A stretch of 64,000 nt of DNA, from contig CM041782.1 in NCBI GenBank assembly GCA_023374045.1, forward strand, positions 249,765,882-249,829,881, given 5' to 3'. The position numbers and the translations under genes are program-made. Origin of the DNA: Limonium bicolor (Eukaryota; Streptophyta; Magnoliopsida; Caryophyllales; Plumbaginaceae). Below are positions 46,211-57,557 of the stretch, in pieces (position 1 is the stretch's first letter; each line of letters begins with the position of its first letter). The notes under the pieces were generated by a model that was not told the DNA's origin, ran no database searches, and was given only the letters and a program-made list of their open reading frames with translations.

Positions 46211-47376
46211 ATGTTGAGCAGAATTACTGGCCGTTCTAAGAGAGCTGGGAGAGCCGGCGTAAGTTCAAGTCGTCGAGCTCAGCAAAATGATTTTAGGGAC
46301 GACGCGGCCAGAGAATGGTTTGCCAAGAGTATGGACATCATTGCTGAACGTGGTGTGGTGCCTGAGCTGGAGCGTCAGCTGGGCCTGAGAGAAGTACTGG
46401 ATCCGTTTAGTTGGGGTAAAATCCTGGATATGGGGGGCCCGTACTCCGAAAGAGTGGTGCGCATGTTCTATGCGAACGCTATCTACCAGGATGGGCAGAT
46501 CAAATCTATTGTTGACGGTGACAAAGTGACAATCTCCACGATGGAGATTGCTCGCTATTTAGATCTTCCTTATCCTGCCCCCGACCATCCTGAAAACCTT
46601 AACCCGCTTGACTTCAAGTCAGCAACCCTAAACCACTACACCCCACTCATGGTTCAAGGGCCACGGCGACGTAGAGGAGATGACCCATCAAAGCAGGTCG
46701 TCCCTGCTGATCTGCTTCAGGACCCTCAAGAGAGAGTCCTCTTCGCACTGCTGGCTGCGAATGTTCTCCCAAGGCAGAGCTCAGACCTGAACCACACAGA
46801 TTTCCTTTTCCCCAGGCAGTGCTGAATCCAGCGTTTGTTCGGGCTGCTGAGGTTACTTACTTGCCGTGGGTGATCTTCTTGCATTTGCAGTACATTATGG
46901 AGCACAAGGACCGACACAAGCTAGGTTATCCGGTCATGATCTGCTAGATACTTCGGAGGCAGGGGGTCACCATCCCATCTGAGGCGCTGCATGCTAGTCG
47001 GTCGCCTATTGACGTTGGCGCCCTGAAGAAGATGTGGTTCGAGTTTGACGGGGCGGCATGGAGGAAGAAGGCTGCCCTAAGGCCACAGAAGCGCCAGCGA
47101 GATGCGGGTGACGGTCCATCAGAGCCAGCTCCTACTGTTGCAGCTGAGGAGGAAGAGGAATTTGCTGCACTGCCGGCCCCTGGGAGCGAGTATGTCACTC
47201 GCTATGAATTTGATCAACTAGAGTCCCGTTTCATGGAGATGGATCGTCGCTATCAGGCGGAGATCGAGACCCTTCAGCAGCGGCGCGCCGCTCTCAGGAC
47301 GACTATGAGGCTCTGCTTTCTCAGTTTCAGCAGTGGCAGGCGTACTACTACCCCCCAGGATGATGTTATTGGATGA
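46211..47376 (+). pseudogene. Accessory protein in the envelope position of the Athila-like element (putative plant transposon protein-like)
   Basis: The ATG at 46211 directly follows a splice acceptor. 46211-46825 codes for 204 residues: a basic Arg/Ser-rich start, the block DPFSWGKILDMGGPYSERVV, RMFYANAIYQDG, and VLFALLAANVLPRQ. After a frameshift near 46815 the reading continues with YLPWVIFLHLQYIMEHKD, a stop near 46945, and an acidic/coiled tail (Glu-rich 47145-47165, then YEFDQLESRFMEMDRRYQAE). It resembles the family listed as putative plant transposon protein and the ORF at 60359-61602 in the neighbouring element. I see no signal peptide or membrane segment, so an envelope role is not supported. 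Function unknown. A DNA- or RNA-binding role is only a guess from the basic start. Confidence 0.7.
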
Positions 47377-48714
47377 TGTTATTTTTGTTTGGAAGCCATC
47401 TCTGGAGTTTCTATGGTTTTACTTTCAGTTGTTTACTTAGTTTCTTCTTATGTTATTGTTGTATTTTTTCTTTATTTCAATTTTAGTTATGTTCTTCTCT
47501 TGAACTCCAAGTACTAATCGTTACTAATGTGATGCTTCCATCATACCTCTCTGTTTTGTTTGCTGTTTTTTGTGCAACTATGCTTTACCCGTGATGATCC
47601 ATGCTGGACACTTTCTTGAAAGCAAGTGTGAGGAAACATTTCCCTAGCAGGACAATAAGTGTGAGGAAGAACCTCTTCCTCAATCAATACCAAAAGAAAT
47701 CAGGGGATTTTTCAGTTTCCTTTCTTCTTTCTTTTGTTGTGTTCGGCTGTGCTTTAAACGTATTATAACTCTCTAAATCTTCACTTCACCCTTGTGAGTC
47801 TGACACATTTAGTAAGATCTTTTTCTTGTTGTAATTTTGAACAATGAGGACATTGCTCCTCGTTAAGTGTGAGAAGGGGAGATCTTTCTGAATGTGTCAA
47901 CCATTTTTTTTGCATCCCGCATTAATTTTTGATTGGTCTTGGGCTATATGGGGGTAAGTTCCTTGGAGTGCTTCTATGTGTTGAATACTTGGGTGAATTT
48001 TCGTTGTGGAGTCGAGTCCGGTGATGACTTTAAGGATTTGGTTTGCTCAAGCTGTGTGTTCTCATATTTTAGAAATGACTGAATTTTATTAAATGTCTGC
48101 GGACAAGTTGGTTGGAGTCAGAACTGGTTACTGGAACCTTGGGAATGATAGAATGTCTGGAATGAAGGATAAGGCAAGGTACTCTCCTCTGATCTGAGTT
48201 ATTTTCTGAACCAAACAGGCCTCTTCCATCCGGTTATTAAGTCCTTGGGGTGCTTCACATCACCCATTTACCTAAGATCGTCTGATCTGGGATAAAAGAC
48301 CCAATACCTTACAAAGGAAGAGAGAAAGTCTGGAGAGAAAACTCTTTAAAGTCTTATGTTTATTGCAAATCCTTTATTATATCATGAGTACATGGTGTTG
48401 GAAGGTACTGCGGAATATGGCAGTACTTCACACCCCTTGTCATCCACGGGTTTGAGAAGAGAAACGGTTGGAAGGTTCTGAGTTACTCTATGTTTTGACT
48501 TTGTGATCTGACTTCTTCATAATTTTGTTTTTGTTTTAAAAGCTTGCTTCATTGTTTAAGAGACATGCAATCAGGAGCAGATCGATTCTTGGGTTGTTAT
48601 TATGGCTTAACTCCCTCCTATTTTGTGCAATCCCAAGTTTTGGTACTAAGGCATTTTTAGATATCTTACTCCTGCTTTGCTTGAGGACAAGCAAATATTA
48701 AGTGTGAGGAGGTT
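47377..48714 (+). promoter_or_regulatory. 3' untranslated region and polypurine tract of the Athila-like element
   Basis: No gene is visible. The phrases AAGCAAGTGTGAGGAAACA (47621), AATAAGTGTGAGGAAGAA (47655) and TTAAGTGTGAGAAGGGGA (47865) echo the true tract TTAAGTGTGAGGAGGTT (48699-48714) that precedes the 3' LTR. So the purine tract has three upstream look-alikes. Confidence 0.75.
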
Positions 48715-48846
48715 TGATAAGTGTGAAATATGAATGGTTTTAGTGGTCTTTAATGCTTAAATTTCATACGCGCATTGATAATATTCCACACTTATCTTTT
48801 GTTTTCCTTTGGTTTGTTGCTTGTTAAGACTTGATACCTTTTTGTA

Positions 48847-50461
48847 TGCTTGCAGACTAGATAATTGTGAGTGGTTGGAACTGGTGTATTTTAAACAATC
48901 GAGAAAGAAATTAGTAACTCAAATATCCGTTGGGCTGCAAATAAAACCCGGTCGCAGTAGTATAGTAAGACAGAAGCGGCCGGGGTCAAACCGTGGGACT
49001 TATAGCGAAATAATATAGTACCTAAGCTTGTCACAAAAAGGGGGGAATTAATTGACTTGTTTTTTGTAAAGTAAAATAGCAGATAAGATTAATTGAGTGG
49101 AAGATAAATTAAACGGGACTCCGGGTTCAGGTTTATATAATCTGATTAATTATGCTATATCTACCGGTTTTTTTTAATAGTTTGGCAAAATTCCTGTTAT
49201 TATCTTAAGGACTAAATCATAGACTCAAAAGGACTCGTTTACCAGAAAATGCTCGGTCTATTCTAGATTCAAGCAAAACACATGTAAACGGATTAAGTGC
49301 GAGGAATTATATTTTGTATCTGAAAATACTAACTTATTTAATCAAAAAAAGTTCTCCACAGATTTATCGATTAATTAACCTGTCTATTTATCACTGGTCT
49401 GATCAAAATAGACTTTGTAAAGCTTTTTAATAAGTTCATGAAATTTATTAAAAAGGCGAGAGATAAGCTTTAATCGTAACAAACTGTATTTACATAACTA
49501 AACAAACTATAATTAAACCTTCGCCCGGAGTAAATCCTCCTTAGCCTGACATATTAACTAGTAATAAGTCAGTCAGAGGTTGGACGTAATAATAATGTGG
49601 TGTTGTGGAGGTGTGGATGGTGAATGGAGAAATGAAGAGAACGAAGAGTGGAGAATGTACGTAAGAATTTGTATGTGGAATGAGTGATTTGGAGTGTTGA
49701 GTTCTGGTCGTCCAACGTATCTTTTGGTTGAAGATGTAGTGTGTTTTTATAGAAGAGAGGAAGAGGAAGAAGACAGGGATGTAACACGCGTGAGGAATTT
49801 AAGGAGTGCGCCGGCGCCTGATATTGTTGATGGGGTAGATAGATGTGTTTGCAGGCGCCGCAAGAAAAATGGGGAAGACGGTCGGTGAGTCAATTTGGAC
49901 GTCTCTATCTCTTGTCCGCCCTTTTATCCCCGGACAGGCCACTGACTCATCTCAGTCTTGTCCGGACATTTTTCCACGGGCAGGCCACGGACAGCTTCAT
50001 CTCTTGTCCGACCATATTTCCACAGACAGCACACAGCTTCATCTTTTTGTCCGGCAAATATCCACGGACATAGCTTTGTCTTGTTTGCGTCCTGCCTTAT
50101 TTGGGCGGACGTGAGTACACGTCCTTGTTTCTGTCCTGCCTTATTTGGGCGGACATGCCACGGACGCCCCTTTTGTTGTGTCCGAACCAGTGTACGGACC
50201 AGCCTGGTTCGGACGAAAATTGGTTTGCTTCTAAAATATTCGTTTCAGCTCCGATTTAAGATCCGTTTATGCCTATGCGTTCGTCTCTTCGTCTACATTG
50301 CTCCTAGCTTGGTTTTCCTCATGTTTAACCAATAAATCTGTAAGATAACCAATAAAACATAAACTTGATGAAAACTAACCAAAGTGGAGAAATGAGCAAG
50401 AAAAGTGCTAATATAATATATGAAATACACCCATGACACATGCTCATTCGGACACTTATCA
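48847..50461 (-). mobile_element. Minus-strand solo LTR of another Athila-like family
   Basis: Read on the minus strand it starts TGATAAGTGTCCGAATG (50461) and ends CTAGTCTGCAAGCA (48847). It shares AACCCGGAGTCCC (near 49130) with the host LTR's AACCCGGAGTTCC. No internal region is present. In minus sense it has an array of GTCCG/CGGAC hairpins (50214-49900) and then a TATA box TCTATAAAAAC (49753-49744). GCT flanks both ends but no clean target duplication can be read. Confidence 0.8.
49900..50214 (-). promoter_or_regulatory. Palindrome array E in the solo LTR, about seven units
   Basis: Hairpins with GTCCG or GTCCTG arms and CGGAC arms occur every 35-45 bp. Examples are those around 49913-49938, 49960-49995, 50008-50030, 50059-50082 and 50130-50152. 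The last (50180-50214) has arms GTCCGAACCAG and CTGGTTCGGAC with an inner half-site, and reads direct-direct-inverted in LTR sense. The array is upstream of the TATA box at 49753. Confidence 0.82.
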
Positions 50462-51941
50462 AGCTAAATGTAGAGAAAAGCCTAGAAAACAGTAGATTAA
50501 CTTACGAGGGTGATGATGCATCAAACGGGGGTCAAATTGGAGTCAGAACAAAAAATTTAGAAGGTTTTGAAGGTATATCCGAGCTTGTGTCCGAACATCC
50601 AAGCTCGGACACAAGTCGAGAGTTCGAGTGCTGCGCCTGACGAAGTGTCCGAACTTCAGTTCTAACTTCGAAGTTCGGACATGGTTCGAGAATCATAACG
50701 GAGAAAAGTTGAAAATCCGCTCTACGCTGCATGTCCGAACTTGTGTCTGAACATTGAAGTTCGGAAACAAGTCGAGACTTTTTAAACTGGAACGCTCAAA
50801 ATGATGTGTCCGGACATTGAAGGTCGGACCAATGTTCGGACGCGACTAAATGCTTAGCTGAAGTTCGGCGTTTTGAAGGAAAAAGAGGAAGAAACTCTAT
50901 GTAAGTGACCTAATCAGAGGAGAGGAATCAAGACATGACAGATCATTACATCACGACCCTTTGACGCTCTTCAAGAACGCTCTCTTCACTCATCTCACTG
51001 CATCGACATCAGCTTCACCTTCATCCACATTCATCAAGCGCACCATTGCCATTGTTGAGGAGCGTTGCTAGAAGGGAGTCAGTCCACCGTCTTCAACCTT
51101 GCGCCAGCAGTCGCCGAGTCTGGATAATTACTCAATTTGGGAGTTTTTCTTTCCGTAGATGAATTCTCTTTTGAATGTATTCATTCGCTTCTTTGTTATG
51201 TCTGGCTAGTAGGGATTAACTCTGGGGTAGGGTTGTTCGTGATGGATACAATTTAGTTAGGATTTCTGCAATTTGACTATGGGATTGTAATGGATTGTTT
51301 CTAGGTTAATGCTAATCATTCATCTTCTCTGTTAAATTTGCGCATTTATAGAGTCGTTTTATGAATCCTATTAGGATCAGATAAGGTGATTAATAGGAAG
51401 TTCGAATTAACCTGGAGATTTGAGGAAAGATTAGTCGGATAGATAATTTTTCCTGCAAAAGCTAATAATTCTTCGCGCGCATTCCGACTATATGTGTTTT
51501 GCCAGCTTCTAGATTAGAGTTGACATGTTCTGATAGGTGAGCTCTTCCTTTAACTAAGATTTAGGATTGAAGAGAGTTTAAGAATTGGCCTTTCCGTTTC
51601 TCATAATTGAATTGTAGGTTTGGCTAGATTTATCCAGCAAAGAACAGCCCAAACCCGGAGTTCCATTCACTTTACCAACTTTAACATTTACTTTCATTAA
51701 TCGTCCATTTAGATTTTGATTTGCATTTTCTCAATTTAGTTACAAAAACAATTCACAACCCCCCTAAATTTCCAGTTTTCTTAGGACTTGGGCTTATTTA
51801 TTCAAGTCCCGTGGTTCGATACCTGGTTACTTAATTTCCTATACTATAGTGACCGGGATTTTTGCAACCCGACAGGCTTTTCGTTTTATTAATTTCTAGG
51901 TTTATCAATTTAGTTTTAGTAGAACATTTTCCCTGTTTGCA

Positions 51942-53688
51942 TAACACCTCAAGGTGATTACTTAACTCAATTCAATTCCCCATTAACTCCTAATTTACCC
52001 CTAGGTCATTCAACTCATAAAGTCAGCTCAAACACTCCATTTCTACAGAAATTTCACCATAACTTCGTCACAATTCTAGCATGCCCAAAATCTCAATTCC
52101 TCACCTAAATCAACTCAAAACTAGCCGCATCCATAAAGGATCCTACCAGCACACAATACTCATACAAATCTTATCAACACCATATAATGCACTAAACATA
52201 ACCACTTGGCTTCAAGGCCCTTAAATCATAAACAATTCACCATTGCATAAACATAACCATAATTCTCTCTCAAATCTACTAACACATTCCAACTCATAAT
52301 TTTGGTTCTGATTTTAATTCATCTTTCTATTTCCCATCCCACAATTCTAAAATCATTTAGAATAATCAGCAAGGTATATTAATTACCTTAATCCTCCATT
52401 TCTTTTCAAATCTTCTCCTCTCCTCTTTCTTGATTGGAATCGGTCATGGGGCATTGCCATTGCCCAACCCTCTAGACCAATACCCAAGGGAGCACAATAA
52501 GCACTAATTAAACTCTTAAACCCCTTTGAATAACTCTAGAATTCAATGGAAGTGCTTAAAGCACAAAAATTAGGGCTTACCTTTGGAAGCTCTAGAATTG
52601 ATTTTTGTCATGAATTGAAGAGGGGTTCCCACTAAGCTGTTGTAGCTTGATTCAAAGCTCATACAAGGAAAGAAAATGAAACACTTGAGAAGCCAAAATC
52701 GGCCAAGTCAAGAATGGGAGAAAAAAATGAGTTTTTCTTGAATCTTTTTACCTTAAATGAAAGAGGAGGCTCCAAAGCTCCATAAAATCTGATTTTCTCC
52801 TTCAATGGTGCTATACCCAAGGAGATGAACTTCACCCTTTTGATATTTTGAAAAGAGAGCAAGATAGCCCTTGATGAGGGGATCAAGAATATGTATTAGT
52901 TTTTGATTTGAGGCATTAATGTGACTTGGGCAAGCTTGGAGGTGTGAGCTGCCATGGAGGGGCTGGAAAATCGCATGGAGGAAGAAGAAGGGGGGTGCTT
53001 CCGGCTGGGGAAGGAAGAAAAGGTGAGAGAAGAGAGAAATGAGAGGAGAGAGAGGGGGAGAGTGTTTTTCTACTTTTTACCTTTTTGCTTTTTGACCCTT
53101 TTAATTAAAAGCTAGTCAAGTGCGTGAGAGAGGGCAGATTTACCCTCTCAAAAACCGGCCCCCTATATACATATAAGCTGGGGCGATTTTCGTCTTTTTA
53201 CAGGACACACTCGTTAAATTCCCGGTTTGAGCACTATTCACTAACCGGGCCCGTTTTCCGGATTTTTCCCGTTTCTTTAAATTTAATGGTTCTTAAGCTT
53301 CCATTAATATTTAATTATAGTAATATAGTCAACTATAATTTTTACAGGTCTGTTTGACCACTTAGAGTCATGTTTTCGGGTTTTCATGAAAAACATGCTT
53401 TAAAGCTTCCTTAGCGTTTTTAACCCACTATATGGATCCGTTTTCTTCAGGAATTGTTCCCACATATTATATAGGCATAACTAAGCCTTAGGACTCCATC
53501 TCAGACCCTAGTCGAGGTCATATACCTCCTATGGTTGCATAACACTCATTGTTACGTTTTACGCTTTTTAAGTGTTTTCTCTTTTCTCTTGGCTTTATTT
53601 TCTTCACCAATACTCTTTAGGCATCATTAGGCCTATAAAATTCATATTAGAATAATTTAATCACCATTTTTAAGTTTGGGGTATTTCT
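51942..53688 (-). mobile_element. Minus-strand Tekay-like LTR, right half
   Basis: It continues the LTR that stops at 37245. AAGGTAA sites on the minus strand have GT at 52751, 52580 and 52386, and an AG-rich (plus) tract lies at 52970-53060. The end reads AAGTTTGGGGTATTTCTA, so the usual TG start is TA. A pyrimidine block (the polypurine tract on the minus strand) follows at 53691-53701. Confidence 0.85.
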
Positions 53689-55732
53689 ATTTACCCCCCT
53701 TAAAGAACTTTGCCCACAAGGTTGGTGAATCTAATATTGTTTCTCATAGGCATATCATATACCAAGGTCACAATCTATATAACCTTACTGACTCCACAAG
53801 TCAGTCTCTATATATGCTACACACACCATAAAACATATCACAGCATGTATAACAATCAAAAATACTCTTTTGTATTCTCTCAATGGGGTCGGTCCGAAGA
53901 CAAGAAGGCACTACAGTCCTCGAATCCCATATTGAGTAATACACTACCGATCCCTCAGGTACCGGTCACGTTGAACACTTACGCTTTCTGGTTCACGGCC
54001 GTTTCATGACTAATGGGCACTTACTCTCTCTGGCCCACGGTCCCTTCGGTTTTGACCAAATCATTTACACATCTAGATATCCTCAAGCACTCTAGGTCAT
54101 CCAGACATAGGACTTCTCTACGTCCCACTGCCTTTGGAAAAAATACACACACTGCCACTGTCCTACCGGTCAACTTAGGACCGTTGCTCATCCGGTGCAG
54201 TGGTTTCAAAACTAATCCACACTACCACCGTCCTACCGGTCAACATAGGACCGTTGCTCGTCCAGTGTAGTGGTTTCAAAACCAGTTCTCATTCTCAAGT
54301 TTGAAGGAAAATCTTTTACAAAAAGCAGCTGGAAATTCTTTTTGAAACTCATTACCACTCCAAGTTCAATTCATATTACTAGCATTTATTCTTAGTGTGA
54401 TTACTTGTGACCACTCATAGGGAGCTTCAAGAGTCATTCAACCCCAATATGATATGCATCGGTGTTGAACTGTCCTTCCACCCCAATTTGTGTTTTCGGT
54501 TTCCCTTGATCGCTAGCAAATCAAGTTCCACCTCCCACTAAATTCGTTTCTCAAATTATTACTCAACTCATCAATAACTACTCATTCTAACTCACGGAAC
54601 CTAGGTCATCAATCATTCTCAATCATACATACATTAATACAACTCCAAGGATTGAACTCACTCCATCCATCGTTCTCAAATTAAATCACCTAGGGAACTC
54701 ACTTCCTACTAGGTTCTACATCGGTTTCATACCGATTCATACTCATCATATCTCATGTCTAATCTCAAATAGACAATATCATAGGGATTTTAGTTCTCCC
54801 GGAGTACATATGTTTATGTAACATAGGTACCCATCATCGAAACAATTTCTTTTATGCTATGCACAACGTAGTTTACGCACCTAATACGTAAAATATACGC
54901 TAAGCGGCTTTTCGCTCTACCCCCCTTAAAAGGGATTACGCCCACATAATCTACCATGTGTAAATTGAACATTGGTTCATGCAATTCAGGCGTCATGGAG
55001 TGTCTTAACTTCCATGCAATCTATTATACACTTTATTTTGGTCAAAAGGTCTTAACCATATTGAAGGTTTAGTCCCTACCCCAAGAATTCTCATTGGAGT
55101 TTGTTTACTCATAACCGGTTTCGGTTCTAGCCTCTTAGGCTTCAAGGCACTGATAGTTAGCCATTTACTCATACTTACTAGGTATATTCAACCTTAAAAT
55201 TATGGCCCACTAGCTTCTGCTGCGCAACCTGATAATCTTAGAGCTTAATTCACTTTTTTTGTTATTCTCAATGTATTATACATCTCCTTCTTATCCCTTT
55301 TTATCTTGGGGATTAAGGTCTCTCAATCGACGCGTGGTATTTCTTTACCATATGTGAAATCGATGAGTTATAGATTTTCTATTCAATTCTCTGGAAATCT
55401 ATTTCGTATACCGCTGTATACCTTCGTGATTATTCACTTGGTTCCTCTGACTTATTGTCAGTTGAGGTTGAGCTACTACCTAATGTGTAGTGCTTCCTCA
55501 GTTTTTAGTGGCTTCTAAATTATGCTCACTTATCTGATTCTACACAAGAATTCTTTACTTGTGCGACCTTGCATCTATGCTTCGGTCCTGTTAGCTTTCT
55601 TAAGTTTCCTTCCGCTTTTTATTCCGGTGGGATTCATTTCTTTTGATTGTTGGTGTGTCCAACAGTCTTTGTGCTTCTTTGGCCAAGGGTCGTGCGGTTG
55701 TTTCTTATGCTTTAGCTTAACTGGCTTGCGCC
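53689..55732 (-). pseudogene. Second, truncated copy of the minus-strand Tekay-like internal region
   Basis: It begins with the polypurine tract and, from 53845, runs parallel to 29456-31430, including the GGGGTCGGTCCGAAGACAAG and CCTACCGGTCAACTTAGGACC stretches. On the minus strand, about 55080-54990, a chromodomain trace can be read (NMVKTF, then WKLRHSM) around stops at the same places as in the left copy. About 100 bp present in the left copy (30140-30240) are missing at 54540. A Tat/Ogre-like LTR cuts it at 55733 after the bases GCGCC. Confidence 0.82.
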
Positions 55733-57536
55733 TGTTATACCCAAAATTTTGACCCCCCTGGTTATGGTCAACAGGATTTTGGTGTTGTGAGAGGCATTTC
55801 AATCAAGAAGTGAGAGATCCCGGCTCGATCGGCGCATTCCAGGGCATGGAAGCAGCTCTGTCATTGTCAGGGGCGTTTTTGTAATTTTTAAGGCTCCTAA
55901 GACCTCCTATAGGCTTTCTCTCTCCTCCGAAAGATGCCCAAATCAGCTTGAAATGCTTTGATATTTTAACCCATGATAGAGGACGACATTCTAAGCATAA
56001 TGGTGTTGGAATTTTGATTTTTCAAATTTCCAATAATTTTCTAGCAATTTGTGACTGAATCTGACGAGAAATTCAATTTAAAAATATTCCAACATTTAAA
56101 AAATCCGATTCCACTTCAGAAAATTCATAATTGTCATCCTTGACATGTGGTTAAAATTTCACAAAATTCCTTTGGGAAGTCACTTAATTAAAATATCAAA
56201 AAATCTTACTTTTACTAGATTTCTTTATCTTTAAGAAAGTCTATATAAAGGATAGGTTTTTTTTTATAAAGGGGAAATATCATTTGCTCAAGAACCCTAG
56301 GGAGTCAAAAAACGCAGCCTCCTCTCTCTCTCTCTCACGTTTTTCAACACCCGGCCACCCGAATCATACCGAAAATCCCCCAAAATCACCATCTAAACAC
56401 GTTTTCCAATCCCCAAAGCACCAATAATCATCAAAACCTCTCAAAAACACTTCCAAAACGTGAAGAACAGCAAGAACAACCAACAACCAGAAGCTTGGTT
56501 CGAAATCCCTTCGGGTCTGCCATCAACGGAGCACTCGACGAATCCCGGTGTGAAGAATCATCGTGAATCCGAAGGTAAAATAGGTAGAAATCTCACTTTC
56601 CTCACTCCCCACGACATTATCAGTCTTGCCTCAAAATTTGGGCTTAATTTAACTCTTTTTCGCTTCTGTATCGTTAATTGTTTCAGCTACTGCCTTGTTA
56701 CTTGTTTGCTAAGTTTCATATTAATTTTGATGTCAAATTGAGTTCTTTCAGTTACTAACTTGTTTAAAATCTTTCAGGCTACACACCCATAAAATTTGAG
56801 CTCAAAACACCCTCGGGAACCATCGAAAACCCACTGTCCGTGGGCTGTCCGTGACCTCGGACTCATTGTCCGGGACCACGAACGGGTTGTCCGCGACCAC
56901 GGACACCCACGGACGGTGGCGGGATTTTATATTTTTTCAAATTTTCAAATTTTAGGGTTTCTGTCAATACATGTCCGGGCCCACGGGCACCCTGTCCGTG
57001 GCCCCGGACTTTCCAAGTTTGCGTTTTTATTTTAGTTCTGTTTTCGAAATCACTTAATTCAACTGGGGTCCGTGGTCTCGGACATTAGGTCCGTGGCAAC
57101 GGACGAAAAAAAATTTGACCTGATTCTGCCTCCGAAACCCTAGTTTAGGTAACTTTCAATTTCACTTTAATTTCCTGTCAAAAAAACAGAAAAAATAAAA
57201 AAAAACAGAAGCGCGCACCTAGGTTAAAAACAACTTGTGTAGAAGCCGTAATTAACCAAGTAGAGGAAAAACGACCTAGGAAGGTAATGAAAGTAATTTG
57301 AACCCTAATTAAGTCGAATATCAAGCCCCCGAACCCGAACTCTCCTTTCCTAATTTGATCTAGGTTAAAATTAGGTGGCGACTCATAATAGGTTCCAGTG
57401 AGCTCTAGCTTAGGTTTTAATAATTATGTTTTATATGACATAGTTATTAATTTTAGGTTTATAAGTGGACCTAAATACCGATTAGATCCTAATCCACTTT
57501 AATCAACATAGGATAGGGTTTAAATCGACGCTCACA
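55733..57536 (+). mobile_element. 5' LTR of a Tat/Ogre-like element
   Basis: It starts TGTTATACCCAAAATTTTG at 55733 and ends GACGCTCACA at 57536, 1804 bp, followed by a primer site. A TATA box CTATATAAAG is at 56241-56250. A leader with a CT microsatellite (about 56318-56335) follows, with a donor CGAAGGTAAAA (GT at 56574) and an acceptor TTTCAG ending at 56778. The palindrome array (56836-57106) lies after this intron, so in this family it may be transcribed. A 93-codon ORF at 56460-56741 spans the donor and is not convincing. Confidence 0.85.
56836..57106 (+). promoter_or_regulatory. Palindrome array F in the Tat/Ogre-like LTR
   Basis: The first unit (56836-56862) reads GTCCGTG, GTCCGTG, CGGAC, direct-direct-inverted. 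Further hairpins lie at about 56868-56885, 56890-56916, 56971-57010 (two in a row) and 57069-57106 (two in a row). Arms are GTCCGTGG or GTCCGGG against CCACGGAC or CCCGGAC. The minus-strand fragment at 21656-21787 carries relatives of the same units. Confidence 0.85.
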
Positions 57537-57539
57537 GAC

Positions 57540-57557
57540 TGGCGACTCTGCTGGGGA
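57540..57557 (+). promoter_or_regulatory. Primer binding site, tRNA-Arg type
   Basis: TGGCGACTCTGCTGGGGA stands three bases after the LTR end. It has the form of the tRNA-Arg primer site known from Ogre-type elements of the Tat lineage. The next 650 bp hold no plus-strand gene. A 198-codon minus-strand ORF (57882-58478) overlaps the ORF1 trace below and is treated as a shadow. Confidence 0.8.

Larger units (their letters stand above)
48715..51941 (+). mobile_element. 3' LTR of the Athila-like element, split by a solo LTR
   Basis: It starts TGATAAGTGTGAAATATG at 48715, is interrupted at 48847-50461, and ends CCCTGTTTGCA at 51941. Without the insert it is 1612 bp against 1610 bp for the 5' LTR. 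The TATA position reads CTATGTAAG (about 50899) in place of CTATATAAG. Confidence 0.93.

Noticed and set aside
46211..47376. Viral envelope protein in the env position
   Set aside because: No signal peptide, membrane segment or Cys pattern; the sequence resembles a plant transposon accessory family instead.
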